Assembly: GCA_903821415.1 (NCBI GenBank) | Contig: CAIJLF010000064.1 | Location: forward strand, 1 to 19,698 | DNA: 19,698 nucleotides | Direction: 5' to 3' | Source of the DNA: an uncultured bacterium | Lineage (GTDB): Bacteria; Patescibacteriota; Minisyncoccia; Phycocordibacterales; UBA9973 | Part shown: positions 1-7,571 of the stretch, one piece after another | Layout: each line of letters begins with the position of its first letter | Numbering within the stretch: position 1 is the stretch's first letter | Position numbers and translations under genes: made by a program | Notes under the pieces: generated by a model | The model's database searches: none | The model's input: the letters and a program-made list of their open reading frames with translations, nothing else | What the model was told of the DNA's origin: nothing

Positions 1-2
1 AA

Positions 3-42
3 TATAATTATATATTCTTAATTAATAATTAACAGTTTTAAT
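3..42 (+). promoter_or_regulatory. Candidate leaderless promoter of glyS
   Basis: A TTTAAT hexamer at 37-42 lies 6 bases before the glyS ATG at 49, so the usual start about 7 bases past a -10 would fall on the A of ATG. A second -10-like TATAAT lies at 3-8. No Shine-Dalgarno sequence is visible. The region is very AT-rich, so chance matches are likely. The same 6-base spacing recurs at two other genes in the window. Confidence 0.35.
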
Positions 43-48
43 ACATGT

Positions 49-1347
49 ATGGAAGAAAAAGACGAAAAATTAATGGAAAAAATAATATCACTTTGTAAAA
101 GAAGGGGCTTTGTGTACCCTGGAAGTGAAATATACGGAGGACTTGCAGGAACTTGGGATTATGGTCCACTCGGAGTCGCCTTAAAGAACAATATTAAAAC
201 ACTTTGGTGGAAGAAGTTTGTAGACTCCCGTATTGATATGTATGGAGTAGATGCGGCTATCCTTATGAATAGTGCAGTATGGAAAGCATCGGGTCATGTT
301 GATACTTTTACTGACCCACTAGTCGAATGTACAAAATGTAAAAAAAGATTCCGCGAAGATACTTTGAAAGAAAAGGGAATTTGTGATGACTGTGGTGGAA
401 AGACGGGTGAAGCTCGACAATTCAATATGATGTTTGCTACTCAGATAGGTGCAGTAGAAGATTCTTCTGCGACTGTTTATCTTCGCCCCGAGACAGCTCA
501 AGGTATGTTTGTAAACTTTAAAAATGTTGTAGACTCTTTTCATCCTAAACTTCCTTTTGGATTAGCTCAGATAGGTAAAGCATTTAGGAATGAGATAACT
601 CCTCGAGATTTTATTTTCCGTGTACGTGAAATAGAACAAATGGAAATAGAGTATTTTATCAGAGAAGATGGGTGGGAGAAATATTTTGAATACTGGAAGA
701 ATGAGATGCTTGCGTGGATGGAGTCTATGGGTTTGGATATGAATAAAATTCATGAGCTTGAAGTAAAGACTGAAGATTTGGCTCATTATTCTAAACGTAC
801 AATAGATTTTGAATTTGATTTCCCGTTTGGACTCAAAGAACTTTATGGATTAGCTTATAGAACAGATTTTGATTTAAAGAGTCACAATTTAATCTATCAA
901 GACGAAGAAACAAATACTAAAATAATTCCGCATGTTATAGAGCCTTCTTTTGGTGTAGATAGAACATTTCTAGCCTTAATGTTAAGTTCTTATAAAGAAG
1001 ATATTAGCGGAGAGGAAGTGAGACCTTATCTTTCTTTTAATCCTAGTGTCTCTCCTGTTATTTGTGCTGTATCTCCTTTACTTAAGAATAAGCCAGAACT
1101 TCGTGACTATGCTCATATTATTTACAGGAATCTTAAAGATGAATTTGGCAGAGTAATGTGGGATGATAACGGAAATATAGGAAAGAGATATAGGAGACAA
1201 GATGAGATAGGAACTCCTTGGTGTATAGTGATAGACTTCGATACATTAGAAGATAATTCAGTTACAATTCGTGATCGTGACACAGGAAAACAAGAAAGAG
1301 TTAAAAAAGAAGATATAATAGAGTACATTAAAGATAAAATGAATTAA
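49..1347 (+). CDS. glyS: Glycyl-tRNA synthetase, single-chain (alpha2) type
   Basis: This cytosolic class II enzyme charges tRNA-Gly with glycine using ATP. The 432-residue protein is of the alpha2 type, not the separate alpha/beta type of E. coli. The N-terminal GGLAGTWDYGPLG stretch is typical of the family (about residues 30-42). Four cysteines, C94, C97, C112 and C115, form a likely zinc knuckle. Motif 2 is FRNEITPRD (179-187) and motif 3 is EPSFGVDRTF (298-307). A C-terminal anticodon-binding domain follows from about residue 340 (GRVMWDDNGNIGKRYRRQDEIG region). The ATG at 49 is the first in-frame start close to the N-terminal family sequence and has no ribosome-binding site. The gene is alone in its transcription unit: a hairpin terminator follows directly. 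All catalytic motifs look intact. Confidence 0.96.
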   Translation: MEEKDEKLMEKIISLCKRRGFVYPGSEIYGGLAGTWDYGPLGVALKNNIKTLWWKKFVDSRIDMYGVDAAILMNSAVWKASGHVDTFTDPLVECTKCKKRFREDTLKEKGICDDCGGKTGEARQFNMMFATQIGAVEDSSATVYLRPETAQGMFVNFKNVVDSFHPKLPFGLAQIGKAFRNEITPRDFIFRVREIEQMEIEYFIREDGWEKYFEYWKNEMLAWMESMGLDMNKIHELEVKTEDLAHYSKRTIDFEFDFPFGLKELYGLAYRTDFDLKSHNLIYQDEETNTKIIPHVIEPSFGVDRTFLALMLSSYKEDISGEEVRPYLSFNPSVSPVICAVSPLLKNKPELRDYAHIIYRNLKDEFGRVMWDDNGNIGKRYRRQDEIGTPWCIVIDFDTLEDNSVTIRDRDTGKQERVKKEDIIEYIKDKMN

Positions 1348-1349
1348 AG

Positions 1350-1386
1350 AAATAGGTCGGTTGCTACGCAGCCGACCTATTTTCGT
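1350..1386 (+). terminator. Rho-independent terminator after glyS
   Basis: A 15-bp stem, 1350-1364 paired with 1368-1382 with one G-T wobble and loop TAC, has a GC-rich core (GGTCGG/CCGACC) and runs into T-rich sequence. It sits 3 bases after the glyS stop and before the promoter of the next gene. Confidence 0.85.
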
Positions 1387-1409
1387 TATTTTTTAAATAC
1401 CTCGATTTG

Positions 1410-1425
1410 TGCTAAAATCACTCTA
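1410..1425 (+). promoter_or_regulatory. Extended -10 promoter, leaderless start of the M16 gene
   Basis: TGC-TAAAAT forms an extended -10 (TAAAAT at 1413-1418), and 6 bases separate it from the ATG at 1425. The expected transcription start is therefore the A of ATG. There is no room for a Shine-Dalgarno sequence on such a transcript. Confidence 0.6.
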
Positions 1426-2696
1426 TGATAAAAGCCAAAAAGAAGATATATAAAAACGGATTAAGAGTAGTGACAATACCCATGAAAGATAATCCGACTG
1501 TCACTGTGCTAGTGTTAGTTGGGACAGGGAGTGACTATGAACCCAAAGAAATCAACGGTATTTCTCACTTTTTAGAACATATGTGCTTTAAAGGGACCAC
1601 AAAGCGTCCATCGGTCAAGATTATTGCTCATGAACTTGATTCTCTAGGTTGTCAGTACAATGCTTTCACTGGTAGTGAATATACTGGATATTATGCAAAA
1701 GGTGATTCTAAAAACTTCAAGCAGATGTTTGATATTGTAACGGATATATATTTAAACTCAACATTCCCTGAGACAGAAATGCAAAAAGAAAAAGGGGTGA
1801 TAATAGAAGAGATAAATATGTATGAAGATATGCCAGCTTCTCATGTTCAAGATCTATTTGGAGAAGTTTTGTATGGAGATCAGCCATCAGGAAGAAGTAC
1901 GCTCGGAACCAAAGATAATATTCAAAAAATGTTAAGAGATAATTTTGTAGAATATAAAAAGACTCACTATGTCTCAGAGAATACAGTTGTGATCGTAGCA
2001 GGGAATATTACAAATGATGAAGTCTACAAAGAAGTAGGTAAATATTTTAAAGATGTATCTATAACTAAAACAGGAAAGAAGCCAAAGACTAAAGACTATC
2101 AAGATAAGCCAAATGTATTAGTAAAATACAAAGAGACAGATCAGACTCACTTTGTTTTAGGCGTTAGAACTTTTGATGTTTTTGATAAAAGAAATACGAC
2201 CCTTTCTCTGCTTGGAGCAGTTCTTGGTGCAGGTATGAGTTCAAGACTATTTACAAAACTTCGTGAAGAAATGGGGGTTGCGTACTATGTACGAGCTTAT
2301 AATCAACCCTCACTTGATCACGGCTCATTCCAGATTTCTGCAGGCGTGAATAATACTAGAACAGAAGAAGTGATAAAAGAAATATTGAAGGAATGTAGTT
2401 TAATTATGAATGAAAAGGTTTCGGAAAAAGAATTAAATAAAGTTAAGTCACTTATAGTGGGGAATATGAAGATGTCTCTTGAAGCGACAGATGATATAGC
2501 TAACTATTTCGGTGGTCAAGAACTTATGAAGAAAGAAATAAAAACATTAGAGGAAAAAATTAAAGAGGTTAAAGCTGTAAAATCAGAAGATATACAGAAA
2601 ATGGCTAAGATTATTTTTAAAGACAAAAATCTAAACCTAGCAATTATAGGTCCATACAAAGAAAAATCTCAATTTGATAGTATTCTAAAATTCTAG
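1425..2696 (+). CDS. M16 family zinc metallopeptidase
   Basis: A 423-residue member of the M16 (pitrilysin / mitochondrial processing peptidase beta-like) family, which cleaves peptides in a clamshell chamber. The inverted zinc motif is HFLEH (H48, E51, H52), with the third ligand likely a glutamate near residue 128 in the EEINMYED segment. The C-terminal half holds the family segment GAGMSSRLFTKLREEMGVAYYV (about 273-294). The length matches single-unit bacterial M16 proteins of about 420 residues that work as dimers or with a partner. No signal peptide is visible, so a cytosolic site is likely. No non-catalytic M16 partner lies next to it. The start is set by a -10 element immediately upstream that predicts a leaderless message. 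The physiological substrate cannot be told from sequence. Confidence 0.92.
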   Translation: MIKAKKKIYKNGLRVVTIPMKDNPTVTVLVLVGTGSDYEPKEINGISHFLEHMCFKGTTKRPSVKIIAHELDSLGCQYNAFTGSEYTGYYAKGDSKNFKQMFDIVTDIYLNSTFPETEMQKEKGVIIEEINMYEDMPASHVQDLFGEVLYGDQPSGRSTLGTKDNIQKMLRDNFVEYKKTHYVSENTVVIVAGNITNDEVYKEVGKYFKDVSITKTGKKPKTKDYQDKPNVLVKYKETDQTHFVLGVRTFDVFDKRNTTLSLLGAVLGAGMSSRLFTKLREEMGVAYYVRAYNQPSLDHGSFQISAGVNNTRTEEVIKEILKECSLIMNEKVSEKELNKVKSLIVGNMKMSLEATDDIANYFGGQELMKKEIKTLEEKIKEVKAVKSEDIQKMAKIIFKDKNLNLAIIGPYKEKSQFDSILKF

Positions 2697-2714
2697 GCAC
2701 TAGAAGCTTTATTG

Positions 2715-2730
2715 TGATAAAATATCTATA
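2715..2730 (+). promoter_or_regulatory. Extended -10 promoter, leaderless start of the AI-2E family gene
   Basis: TGA-TAAAAT (TAAAAT at 2718-2723) stands 6 bases before the ATG at 2730, the same geometry as for the M16 gene. The two promoters share the string TTGTGnTAAAAT. This predicts a start on the first base of the coding region. Confidence 0.6.
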
Positions 2731-3797
2731 TGCAAGAACAAAATAAAAAAATTCAAATTTCAATTTCGAATGATTCTATTATTAGAGTTATTCTGTTTGG
2801 TTTAGTTCTCTATGCTGCTTTTAAATTAACTAATTTGATATTGATAGTTTTAACATCTATAGTGGTGGCTTCTTTTGTAGTTTATGCTGTAAGCAAAATG
2901 AACAAATATATAAAGAATCGTTTGTTGTCAGTTATTCTTATTTACATTGTTTCTATTGGTATAGTGATAGGATTACTATCTGTTTTCATTCCAACATTTA
3001 TCGCAGAAATGTCAGATCTTGTCAGCCAGCTCGGTAGATATATTCCAGATACTAGTATTCTAAACACTTTCCAAACAGATACTATAACAGGAGCAAAGAC
3101 TGTCGTATCCACTATCTCGCACAATGCTTCTATTGGGGATGTTATTAAAAGTACTCAAAGCTTAGTGAGCAGTCTTTCCGGGGGGTTCTTTAATATTTTT
3201 GGAACTGCCTTTGGAGGGTTATTGAATTTATTACTTATATTTATAGTTTCATTTTATCTTTCTATTACAGATAAAGGCATAGAGAATTTCTTACGCATTG
3301 TTAGTCCTGATAAACATGAAGAATATCTCATAGATCTATGGCAGAGGACTGAAAGGAAGATAGGTCTTTGGATGCAAGGTCAAATGCTTATGGGAGTTAT
3401 AGTTGGAGTTCTTGCTTATCTTGGTCTTACTATTATAGGAGTTAAGTATTCTCTTGTATTAGCACTTGTTGTCGTCATAGCGGAATTAGTACCTTTTGGT
3501 TTAGTTATCGCTACTATACCAGCTATACTATTTGCTTATCTAGATGGAGGAGTCGCTCTAGCTGCCGTCACTCTTGGATTCTATTTGATTCTTGGGCAGT
3601 TTGAGACATATCTTATATATCCTCTGATAGTTAAAAGGGCTACAGGTATCTCTCCTTTGGTTGTTATCTTGTCGGTTTTGATCGGGGCAGAACTTGCAGG
3701 TATTTGGGGTGTATTCCTTGCTGTACCTGTCGCTGTATGCTTACTTGAATTTTTTGATGACATAGAAAAGAAAAAGATTTTAGCTAGAGGAATTTAA
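2730..3797 (+). CDS. AI-2E family (UPF0118/PerM-like) membrane protein
   Basis: A 355-residue polytopic membrane protein of the AI-2E transporter family. Members have been linked to autoinducer export or Na+/Li+-H+ antiport, and most are uncharacterised. About seven or eight hydrophobic segments are visible: pairs at about residues 17-54 and 63-90, a segment near 148-178, and a C-terminal cluster from about 210 to 340. A soluble stretch of about 55 residues follows the first segments, as in the family. The C-terminal GISPLVVILSVLIGAELAGIWG-type segment is a family hallmark. Length is normal. It has its own leaderless-type promoter, and metG begins 3 bases after its stop, so it probably heads an operon with metG and tatD. 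The transported substrate is unknown. Confidence 0.88.
   Translation: MQEQNKKIQISISNDSIIRVILFGLVLYAAFKLTNLILIVLTSIVVASFVVYAVSKMNKYIKNRLLSVILIYIVSIGIVIGLLSVFIPTFIAEMSDLVSQLGRYIPDTSILNTFQTDTITGAKTVVSTISHNASIGDVIKSTQSLVSSLSGGFFNIFGTAFGGLLNLLLIFIVSFYLSITDKGIENFLRIVSPDKHEEYLIDLWQRTERKIGLWMQGQMLMGVIVGVLAYLGLTIIGVKYSLVLALVVVIAELVPFGLVIATIPAILFAYLDGGVALAAVTLGFYLILGQFETYLIYPLIVKRATGISPLVVILSVLIGAELAGIWGVFLAVPVAVCLLEFFDDIEKKKILARGI
3787..3790 (+). promoter_or_regulatory. Possible Shine-Dalgarno for metG
   Basis: GAGG lies 10 bases before the metG ATG, inside the end of the upstream gene. It is one of the few SD-like sequences at a gene start in this window, and fits an internal operon gene that cannot be leaderless. 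Confidence 0.4.
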
Positions 3798-3800
3798 TCT

Positions 3801-5240
3801 ATGAATAAAACATTTTTTCTCACAACTACATTACCTTATGTAAACGCACCACTTCATATGGGGCATGCATTGGAGTTTGTCCGAGCTGATACGATAGCTC
3901 GATATAAAAAACTCATAGGCTACGATGTATATTTCAATACAGGTACAGATGAACATGGTATTAAAATTTTTGAGAAGGCTAAAGAGCTAGGACTTGATAC
4001 ACAAACTTTTGTCGATCAAGGATTCGAAACTTTTAAAGAACAATTGAAAATGTTTGGAGTTATCGACGATATACACTTTATCCGTACGACAGATAAGAGT
4101 CACGAACTAGCTGTTCAAGCCTTTTGGAAGAAAGTATCTGATAATGGTTATATTTATAAAAAACAATATGAAGCTAAATATTGTGCTGGTTGTGAAAGTG
4201 AGAAGACTGATAGTGAACTTGTAAATGGTGAATGTCCGACGCATCCAGGCTTAGAGATAAAGTTAATTAGTGAAGAGAATTATTTCTTTAAGTATTCTCT
4301 TTTCGGTGATAAACTTTTGAAACTATATAGCGACAATCCAAATTTTGTCGTTCCTGACTTTCGATTAAATGAAATAAGGAATTTTGTGAATGGAGGACTT
4401 CAAGACTTCTCAATATCTCGCTTGAAAGAGAAAATGCCTTGGGGTATATCAGTACCAGGGGACGAGAGTCAAGTTATATATGTATGGTTTGATGCATTAG
4501 TAAACTATATCTCGACTTTAGGTTGGCCAAATACTGATGGAGACTTTACAAAGTATTGGGTGGAGGGAAACCCTACTCAGTATTGCGGAAAGGATAATAC
4601 GCGTTTTCAAGCTGCCATGTGGCAAGCGATGCTTATGGCAGCTGACTTACCTAGTTCATATCAAATAATAGTCAACGGGTTTATTACAGCTGATGGAGGA
4701 ATTAGAATGTCTAAGACTCTTGGAAATGTTGTTGATCCTAGAGATATAGTAAAAGAATATGGAACTGACGCTCTTCGTTACTTCCTACTTCGTGAAGTTG
4801 GAAGCTTTGAAGACAGTCCTTTTACCATTGAGCGATTTAAGGATGCTTATAATTCAGGATTAGCAAATGGATTGGGTAATTTATTATCACGTATTTTAAC
4901 TTTATCTGAAAAGTATTTGGATAAGTGTCCAGAGATTCCTGAGAATTCTATACCCCAAGAATTTTTTGATAATTTAGAATCATTTGATTTAAAAAAAGCG
5001 ACCGACTATGTTTGGGAAAAAATTTCTGAACTAGATAAAGCCATTCAATTAACTGAGCCTTTTAAAGTGGTGAAAGTAGATATAGAGAAAGGTAAAGTTA
5101 TGATAACTGATCTAGTTTTAAAGCTTTATACTATTGCCAGAATGCTCAATCCTTTAATGCCAGAGACAAATGTAAAATTAAAACAATTAATTCGCGATAA
5201 CAAGAAACCCGAAACTCCTTTGTTCTTAAGAAAAGAATAA
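3801..5240 (+). CDS. metG: Methionyl-tRNA synthetase (short form)
   Basis: This class I aminoacyl-tRNA synthetase charges initiator and elongator tRNA-Met in the cytosol. The HIGH motif is HMGH (19-22) and the KMSKS motif is RMSKT (302-306), followed by LGNVVDPRDIV. A zinc-binding insert is present with C128, C131, C145 and H148. At 479 residues the protein ends after the helical anticodon-binding domain and lacks the C-terminal EMAP/Trbp111-like tRNA-binding domain of longer MetG proteins. In the stretch GKDNTRFQAAMWQAML (263-278), most bacteria have a GKD-x-x-RFHxxxWPA pattern. My recollection is that Q and WQA are usual in Parcubacteria-like lineages. The stop codon overlaps the tatD start by one base (TAATG), which implies translational coupling. 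Confidence 0.96.
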   Translation: MNKTFFLTTTLPYVNAPLHMGHALEFVRADTIARYKKLIGYDVYFNTGTDEHGIKIFEKAKELGLDTQTFVDQGFETFKEQLKMFGVIDDIHFIRTTDKSHELAVQAFWKKVSDNGYIYKKQYEAKYCAGCESEKTDSELVNGECPTHPGLEIKLISEENYFFKYSLFGDKLLKLYSDNPNFVVPDFRLNEIRNFVNGGLQDFSISRLKEKMPWGISVPGDESQVIYVWFDALVNYISTLGWPNTDGDFTKYWVEGNPTQYCGKDNTRFQAAMWQAMLMAADLPSSYQIIVNGFITADGGIRMSKTLGNVVDPRDIVKEYGTDALRYFLLREVGSFEDSPFTIERFKDAYNSGLANGLGNLLSRILTLSEKYLDKCPEIPENSIPQEFFDNLESFDLKKATDYVWEKISELDKAIQLTEPFKVVKVDIEKGKVMITDLVLKLYTIARMLNPLMPETNVKLKQLIRDNKKPETPLFLRKE

Positions 5241-6118
5241 TGCCTAAATACATAGATATACATGCACATACGAATTTTAAGGTTTTCGACGAAAATCGAG
5301 AAGAGGTTATTTCTCGTGCACTTGAGAGTAATACTTGGATTATAAATATTGGAACTCAGTATGGTACTTCTAAGAAAGCCGTAGAAATGACGAATCAATA
5401 TGAAGGGGTGTATTCGACTATCGGCCTTCATCCTATTCATACTACAGCTTCACATCATGATGAATCTGAATTAGGAGCAGACGGTAAAGAATTCACTTCT
5501 CGTGGGGAAATTTTTGATAAAGAAAAATACAGAGAACTTACAAAACTAGGAAAAGTAGTCGGAATAGGGGAATGCGGTCTAGATTACTATCATTTAGAAG
5601 AAGAGAGCCTCGAAAAGCAACGTTCCGCTTTCATTTCTCAGATAGAATTAGCAAATGAACTTGATATTCCTCTTATGCTCCATGTTCGTAATAGTTCAAC
5701 AAACCTGCCTGCGCAGACAGGTAAATCTCGTAATGCTTACTTTGATGTGTATGAATTAGTAAAGAAGTATTCTACAAGAGGTGATATGAAAGGAGTCTCA
5801 CACTTTTTTGCAGGAAGTGTAGAAGATATGAAAAGATTCACCGAAATTGGTATTTTTATCTCTTTTGCAGGTCCTATAACATATAAACCCAATCCAAATA
5901 TTTGCGACTACGAGGCGGTAATAAAAGAGACCCCTTTGGATATGATACTAGCAGATACGGACAGCCCATATGTTGCTCCAGCTCCTCATAGAGGGTCTCA
6001 AAATGAGCCTATGTATGTGAAGCATATAGTTTCAAAAATAGCGCAAATTAAGGGTTTAGACGAATCAGAAGTAACCAAGCAAATTGTTATAAATGCTAAA
6101 AAATTATTCAATATTTAA
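5240..6118 (+). CDS. tatD: TatD family metal-dependent hydrolase
   Basis: A TIM-barrel metallohydrolase of the TatD family (known members are DNases or 3'-5' exonucleases). Metal ligands visible are H8 and H10 (HAH), E111 (GIGECGLDYY), H148 (LMLHVR), H188 (SHFF) and the D239/D241 pair (ADTDSPY). At 292 residues it is longer than the usual 255-265 because of two insertions. One is at about residues 70-98. The other, at about 152-164, is encoded by a nearly perfect 20-bp palindrome (5703-5722) and lies between the H148 strand and the next helix. The reading frame is intact. It is coupled to metG by stop/start overlap, an arrangement found in many bacteria, and is the last gene of the unit before a terminator. 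Confidence 0.93.
   Translation: MPKYIDIHAHTNFKVFDENREEVISRALESNTWIINIGTQYGTSKKAVEMTNQYEGVYSTIGLHPIHTTASHHDESELGADGKEFTSRGEIFDKEKYRELTKLGKVVGIGECGLDYYHLEEESLEKQRSAFISQIELANELDIPLMLHVRNSSTNLPAQTGKSRNAYFDVYELVKKYSTRGDMKGVSHFFAGSVEDMKRFTEIGIFISFAGPITYKPNPNICDYEAVIKETPLDMILADTDSPYVAPAPHRGSQNEPMYVKHIVSKIAQIKGLDESEVTKQIVINAKKLFNI
5703..5722. repeat. 20-bp palindrome inserted in frame inside tatD
   Basis: ACCTGCCTGCGCAGACAGGT differs from a perfect inverted repeat at one paired position. It is more GC-rich than the surrounding gene and encodes NLPAQTG (residues 155-161) at a loop where TatD proteins normally have no extra residues. It looks like a small palindromic element captured in frame. Similar CCTGCC/GGCAGG hairpins are familiar to me from Parcubacteria genomes. 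Confidence 0.6.
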
Positions 6119-6139
6119 ACTTTAAATATTTCTAAAAGC

Positions 6140-6166
6140 TCCTTGAATGCGATTCAAGGATTTTTT
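6140..6166 (+). terminator. Rho-independent terminator after tatD
   Basis: TCCTTGAAT (6140-6148) pairs with ATTCAAGGA (6152-6160) around loop GCG, followed by six T (6161-6166). It is a classic intrinsic terminator, 21 bases after the stop. The last T residues overlap the -35 element of the next promoter. Confidence 0.9.
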
Positions 6167-6193
6167 GACTTTTCTACACTTTTCTGTTAGTAT
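6165..6193 (+). promoter_or_regulatory. Promoter of the rpsF-ssb-rpsR operon
   Basis: TTGACT (6165-6170) and TAGTAT (6188-6193) are separated by 17 bases. TATAAC at 6191-6196 is an alternative -10. The predicted start near 6200 gives a leader of about 95 bases before rpsF, the longest in the window. Confidence 0.6.
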
Positions 6194-6199
6194 AACTCT

Positions 6200-6295
6200 A
6201 CATTTCGTTTGTCCTGGTCTTATAACCAGTACACATTGGTCCATAATGAGATGATATTAAAAGTAACAAATTAAGCGTATTTTACGCTAAAAACT
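6200..6295 (+). promoter_or_regulatory. rpsF 5' leader with hairpins, possible S6:S18 autoregulatory element
   Basis: The leader contains CTGGT (6214-6218) pairing with ACCAG (6225-6229), an alternative pairing of ACCA (6225-6228) with TGGT (6237-6240), and AGCGTA (6274-6279) pairing with TACGCT (6283-6288), which ends 7 bases before ATG. No Shine-Dalgarno is present. An S6:S18-binding leader is known upstream of rpsF in many bacteria, but I do not see its conserved CCG motif, so a regulatory role is only an inference. Confidence 0.35.
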
Positions 6296-6799
6296 ATGGC
6301 GAAAGCAAAAGAAGTCGTAGAGAAAGTTGATGATGCAGAAATAGCAGATTCAAAATCTTCTATCTACGAAGTAGGTTATATAATGGTACCAAGTATACCA
6401 GAAGAAAATCTTGGAGGTGAAGTTACAAGTTTTAAGGATGCATTGTTGGAAAAAGGAGTTTCCTTTATTTCTGATGAATATCCAAAGATGTTAGAGCTAG
6501 CATATGAGATGTCTCGTTCTATTAACAACAAGAAGCAAAAGTTTTCTTATGGTTATTTCGGTTGGGTTAAGTTTGAGACTACTACAACTAGTGCAAAGGT
6601 TATAAAAGAATTTTTAGATAAGAATGAGAAACTTGTTCGATATCTTATGATAAAGACTATTCGTGGTAACACTATGTCTACAAAGCGTGCCTATGGCAAG
6701 CAAGATGGATTTAAGCGTCGTCCTACTACTAAGTCAGAGGAATCAGCCCCTATAAACGAAGAAGTTATAGACAAAGAAATCGATGCGCTTGTGGTATAA
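6296..6799 (+). CDS. rpsF: 30S ribosomal protein S6
   Basis: S6 binds 16S rRNA with S18 in the platform of the small subunit. The S6 fold spans about residues 22-125: YEVGYIMVPSIPEENL, then SYGYFGWVKFETT, then KNEKLVRYLMIKTI, which matches the usual ENKVLRYLLV element near the end of the domain. At 167 residues it is longer than the usual 95-135. It has an extra acidic N-terminus of about 20 residues (AKAKEVVEKVDDAEIADSKS) and a charged, probably disordered C-terminus of about 40. It is the first gene of the conserved order rpsF-ssb-rpsR. Its stop codon lies inside the -10 box of a second promoter serving ssb. Confidence 0.9.
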   Translation: MAKAKEVVEKVDDAEIADSKSSIYEVGYIMVPSIPEENLGGEVTSFKDALLEKGVSFISDEYPKMLELAYEMSRSINNKKQKFSYGYFGWVKFETTTTSAKVIKEFLDKNEKLVRYLMIKTIRGNTMSTKRAYGKQDGFKRRPTTKSEESAPINEEVIDKEIDALVV

Positions 6800-6800
6800 T
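6792..6800 (+). promoter_or_regulatory. Internal extended -10 promoter for ssb
   Basis: TGG-TATAAT with a perfect -10 (6795-6800) overlaps the final codons and TAA stop of rpsF. The expected start is near 6807, giving an AU-rich leader of about 28 bases before ssb. It would let ssb and rpsR be made independently of the regulated rpsF leader. Confidence 0.55.
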
Positions 6801-6834
6801 TGATATATTAATAATTTAACTATTTATTATATTT

Positions 6835-7287
6835 ATGTATTTAAACAAAGCAATCCTTATAGGAAATCTAACTCGCGATCCAGAATTAAAAGCTATCGCT
6901 TCAGGGAATAAAGTTTGTACTTTTAGTATTGCTACTAATCGTACTTACAAAGATTCGAATGGAGTAAGACAGGAAAAGACGGACTATCACAATATCGTAG
7001 TATGGGGCAAGACAGCAGAAAACGTAGCTACATATATGAAAAAGGGAAGTCAGATACTAGTGGAGGGAAGAATGGAAACTCGTAGTTGGGATGATGCTGC
7101 TACAAATACAAAGAAGTATCGTACAGAAATCATTGCAGATACAGTTCAGTTCGGATCAAAGAATACAGGAGGGGGAACTTCAGGACCTGTAGTTTCCTCA
7201 TCTGCTCCAGCTTCTAAAAAAGAAGAAGAGATAGATACAATCGAATATCCAGAAGAGCAAATAAATGCAGAGGATATACCGTTTTAA
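6835..7287 (+). CDS. ssb: Single-stranded DNA-binding protein
   Basis: SSB coats single-stranded DNA in replication, repair and recombination, and recruits partners through its acidic tip. The OB fold covers about residues 1-108: the start MYLNKAILIGNLTRDPEL, then FSIATNR, DYHNIVVWGKTAENVATYMKKGSQILVEGRM and YRTEIIADTVQF. A Gly/Ser/Ala-rich linker follows (about 110-130), and the protein ends with EDIPF, the conserved acidic tail ending in Pro-Phe. Length 150 is normal. It lies between rpsF and rpsR as in many bacteria. The leader is a pure AU stretch without a Shine-Dalgarno sequence. Confidence 0.96.
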   Translation: MYLNKAILIGNLTRDPELKAIASGNKVCTFSIATNRTYKDSNGVRQEKTDYHNIVVWGKTAENVATYMKKGSQILVEGRMETRSWDDAATNTKKYRTEIIADTVQFGSKNTGGGTSGPVVSSSAPASKKEEEIDTIEYPEEQINAEDIPF

Positions 7288-7316
7288 AAAGGAATTAACA
7301 ATTAACATTTAGAATT

Positions 7317-7517
7317 ATGAAACAAGATTATTTTTCATCAAATAACATTAAGCATATAGACTACAAAGATCTCGAACTACTTCGCAGATTCTTGACTCCT
7401 AGTGCTCGTATGCAGTCACGACGTCGTACAGATGTCACATCTAAGAATCAACGTAAGCTAGCAGTTGCTATCAAGCGTGCTCGTTTTATGGGATTACTAC
7501 CTTATATTGCCAAGTAG
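7317..7517 (+). CDS. rpsR: 30S ribosomal protein S18
   Basis: S18 partners S6 on the 16S rRNA platform. The 66-residue protein carries the family core IDYKDLELLRRFLTPSARMQSRRRTDVTSKNQRKLAVAIKRARFMGLLPY (about 14-64), with the usual basic surface and the RARFMGLLPY end. The N-terminus has no cysteine, so it is the zinc-free form. It follows ssb by 29 bases and closes the operon. GGAA at 7292-7295 is too far from the ATG (about 21 bases) to be an ordinary Shine-Dalgarno. No rplI gene follows, unlike the common rpsF-ssb-rpsR-rplI order. The stop is TAG. Confidence 0.95.
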   Translation: MKQDYFSSNNIKHIDYKDLELLRRFLTPSARMQSRRRTDVTSKNQRKLAVAIKRARFMGLLPYIAK

Positions 7518-7534
7518 GCAATCGGGTGACCGTG

Positions 7535-7549
7535 TATGGTTTAGCCATA
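7535..7549 (+). other. Small hairpin in the rpsR 3' region
   Basis: TATGG (7535-7539) pairs with CCATA (7545-7549) in the otherwise unassigned 54 bases between rpsR and its terminator. It is weak, with 5 base pairs, and may be chance. No gene is seen here. Confidence 0.2.
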
Positions 7550-7571
7550 TATAGCAAAGTAAAGATTTAGA

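Noticed and set aside
5702..5722. LPAQTG in TatD resembling a sortase signal
   Set aside because: It has one residue too many for LPxTG, lies mid-protein in a cytosolic enzyme, has no hydrophobic tail after it, and is explained by the palindromic insert.
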